Shown here one piece after another: positions 5,973 through 6,697 of a stretch of DNA of 6,697 nt. Positions within the stretch are counted from its first letter, which is position 1; each line of letters opens with the position of its first letter. The notes beneath the pieces were generated by a model. The model ran no database searches, was not told the DNA's origin, and saw only the letters and a list, made by a program, of their open reading frames with translations. Source of the DNA: Planctomycetota bacterium (lineage in GTDB: Bacteria > Planctomycetota > UBA1135); the NCBI GenBank assembly GCA_027021325.1, contig JALUUN010000582.1, positions 1 through 6,697 on the forward strand, read 5' to 3'. Position numbers and translations under genes: made by a program.

Positions 5973-6697
5973 TCAGGCGATCGCGCCCTCGGAGGGCTTG
6001 TCCTCCTTCTCCTTCAGCTCGGTCACGAGGGTGTTCGTGGTGAGGAGCAGGCCGGCCATGGACCCGGCGTTCTGGAGAGCCAGGCGGACGACCTTCTTCG
6101 GATCCAGGACGCCGGCCTTGTTCAGGTCCTCGTACTCGCCGGTCAGGGCGTTGAAACCGACCCAGCCCTTGCGGGACAGGACCTCCTCGACCACGAGGCT
6201 TCCATCATAGCCCGCGTTCTCGGCGATCGCGCGGGTCGGGGCCTTCAGGGCCCGGGCCACGATCTCGACGCCGAACTTCTCCTCGCCGCGGGCGCGCACG
6301 GCCTCGACCGCCGGCAGGCAGCGCAGGAGCGCGGCGCCGCCGCCGGGCACCACTCCCTCCTCGCGGGCCGCCTGGGTCGCGCACTTGGCGTCCTCGACGC
6401 GGTGCTTGCGCTCCTTCATCTCGGCCTCGGTGGCACCGCCGACCTTGACCACGGCCACGCCGCCCGACAGGCGGGCCAGGCGCTCCTGGAGCTTCTCCCG
6501 GTCGTACTCGCTGGTCGAGCGTTCGATCTGCGCCTCGATCTGGCGGATCCGCGCCTCGATGTCCTTCTTGCGGCCGGCACCGCCGGCGAGGACCGTGGAG
6601 TCCTTGGACACGGTGACACGCTTGACCCGGCCGAGCATGTCCGGAGTCACGTTCTCCAGCTTGACGCCGGTCTCCTCCATGATGGCGGTGGCGCCGG
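5973..6697 (-). CDS. groEL: Chaperonin GroEL, C-terminal part (runs off right edge)
   Basis: GroEL is the 60-kDa ring chaperonin that encloses unfolded proteins with GroES. The last 240 codons are visible, beginning GATAIMEETGVKLENV, which aligns with the apical domain near E. coli residue 300. Clear family blocks follow: DMLGRVKRV, SEYDREKLQERLARLSGGVAV (62-82 of the visible part), ATEAEMKERKHRVEDA, EEGVVPGGGAALLR (the hinge and equatorial Gly cluster, 112-125), and GVLDPKKVVR, whose Asp198 matches the ATP-hydrolysing Asp398 of E. coli. AGSMAGLLLTT comes next. The functional residues in this part are intact. The chain ends KEDKPSEGAIA and lacks the usual flexible Gly-Gly-Met tail. groES and the 5' control region lie outside the window, so heat-shock control (for example CIRCE) cannot be assessed. 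It is probably the first visible gene of a groEL-dnaJ-grpE transcription unit. Confidence 0.97.
   Translation of the reverse strand, partial: GATAIMEETGVKLENVTPDMLGRVKRVTVSKDSTVLAGGAGRKKDIEARIRQIEAQIERSTSEYDREKLQERLARLSGGVAVVKVGGATEAEMKERKHRVEDAKCATQAAREEGVVPGGGAALLRCLPAVEAVRARGEEKFGVEIVARALKAPTRAIAENAGYDGSLVVEEVLSRKGWVGFNALTGEYEDLNKAGVLDPKKVVRLALQNAGSMAGLLLTTNTLVTELKEKEDKPSEGAIA

Noticed and set aside
4766..6043. 425-codon plus-strand open frame
   Set aside because: It is antisense to the complete, unmistakable dnaJ gene and arises from high GC at third positions.

Overview
The window is GC-rich bacterial chromosomal DNA that is almost entirely coding. The longest gene-free gap is 67 bp. 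It holds seven protein genes: six on the minus strand and one on the plus strand. I see no tRNA, rRNA, CRISPR array, insertion sequence or phage gene. The start of LpxB, the lipid A disaccharide synthase, implies a Gram-negative cell with lipid A. The combination of a DUF1570-like secreted metallopeptidase, an exported FGE/SUMF1-type protein and groEL-dnaJ-grpE side by side suggests a Planctomycetota-, Acidobacteriota- or Myxococcota-like lineage. That placement is an inference from gene content and cannot be settled from the sequence alone.

The right half (2415-6697) is transcribed leftward. In transcription order it contains the C-terminal part of GroEL, a 67-bp spacer with a strong GC-rich hairpin, a complete class I DnaJ, GrpE (starting 13 bp after dnaJ, with a clear Shine-Dalgarno in the gap), and a 546-residue secreted protein with a zinc-peptidase HEGFH motif. 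The first three act in cytosolic protein folding: GroEL is the chaperonin, and DnaJ and GrpE are the co-chaperone and nucleotide exchange factor of DnaK. dnaK itself is not in the window. The fourth gene is probably read through from grpE, but its product is exported, so its link to the chaperones is unclear.

The left half (1-2404) contains a plus-strand RIO/WaaP-like small kinase (1667-2404), tail-to-tail with the peptidase gene. Its 5' end overlaps head-to-head with a leftward gene for an exported FGE-sulfatase-domain protein (1702-455). The stop of that gene overlaps the GTG start of lpxB in a GTGA junction. lpxB runs off the left edge and carries an unusual N-terminal extension of about 60 residues. 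The kinase, the exported FGE-like protein and LpxB could form a cell-envelope group, but only the LpxB role is firm.

Nothing here is clearly a new system. The points most worth a second look are the head-to-head 5' overlap, the LpxB extension, the FGE-like protein that appears to lack the catalytic cysteine pair, the peptidase attached to a chaperone operon, the hairpin between groEL and dnaJ, and the GroEL C-terminus without a GGM tail.
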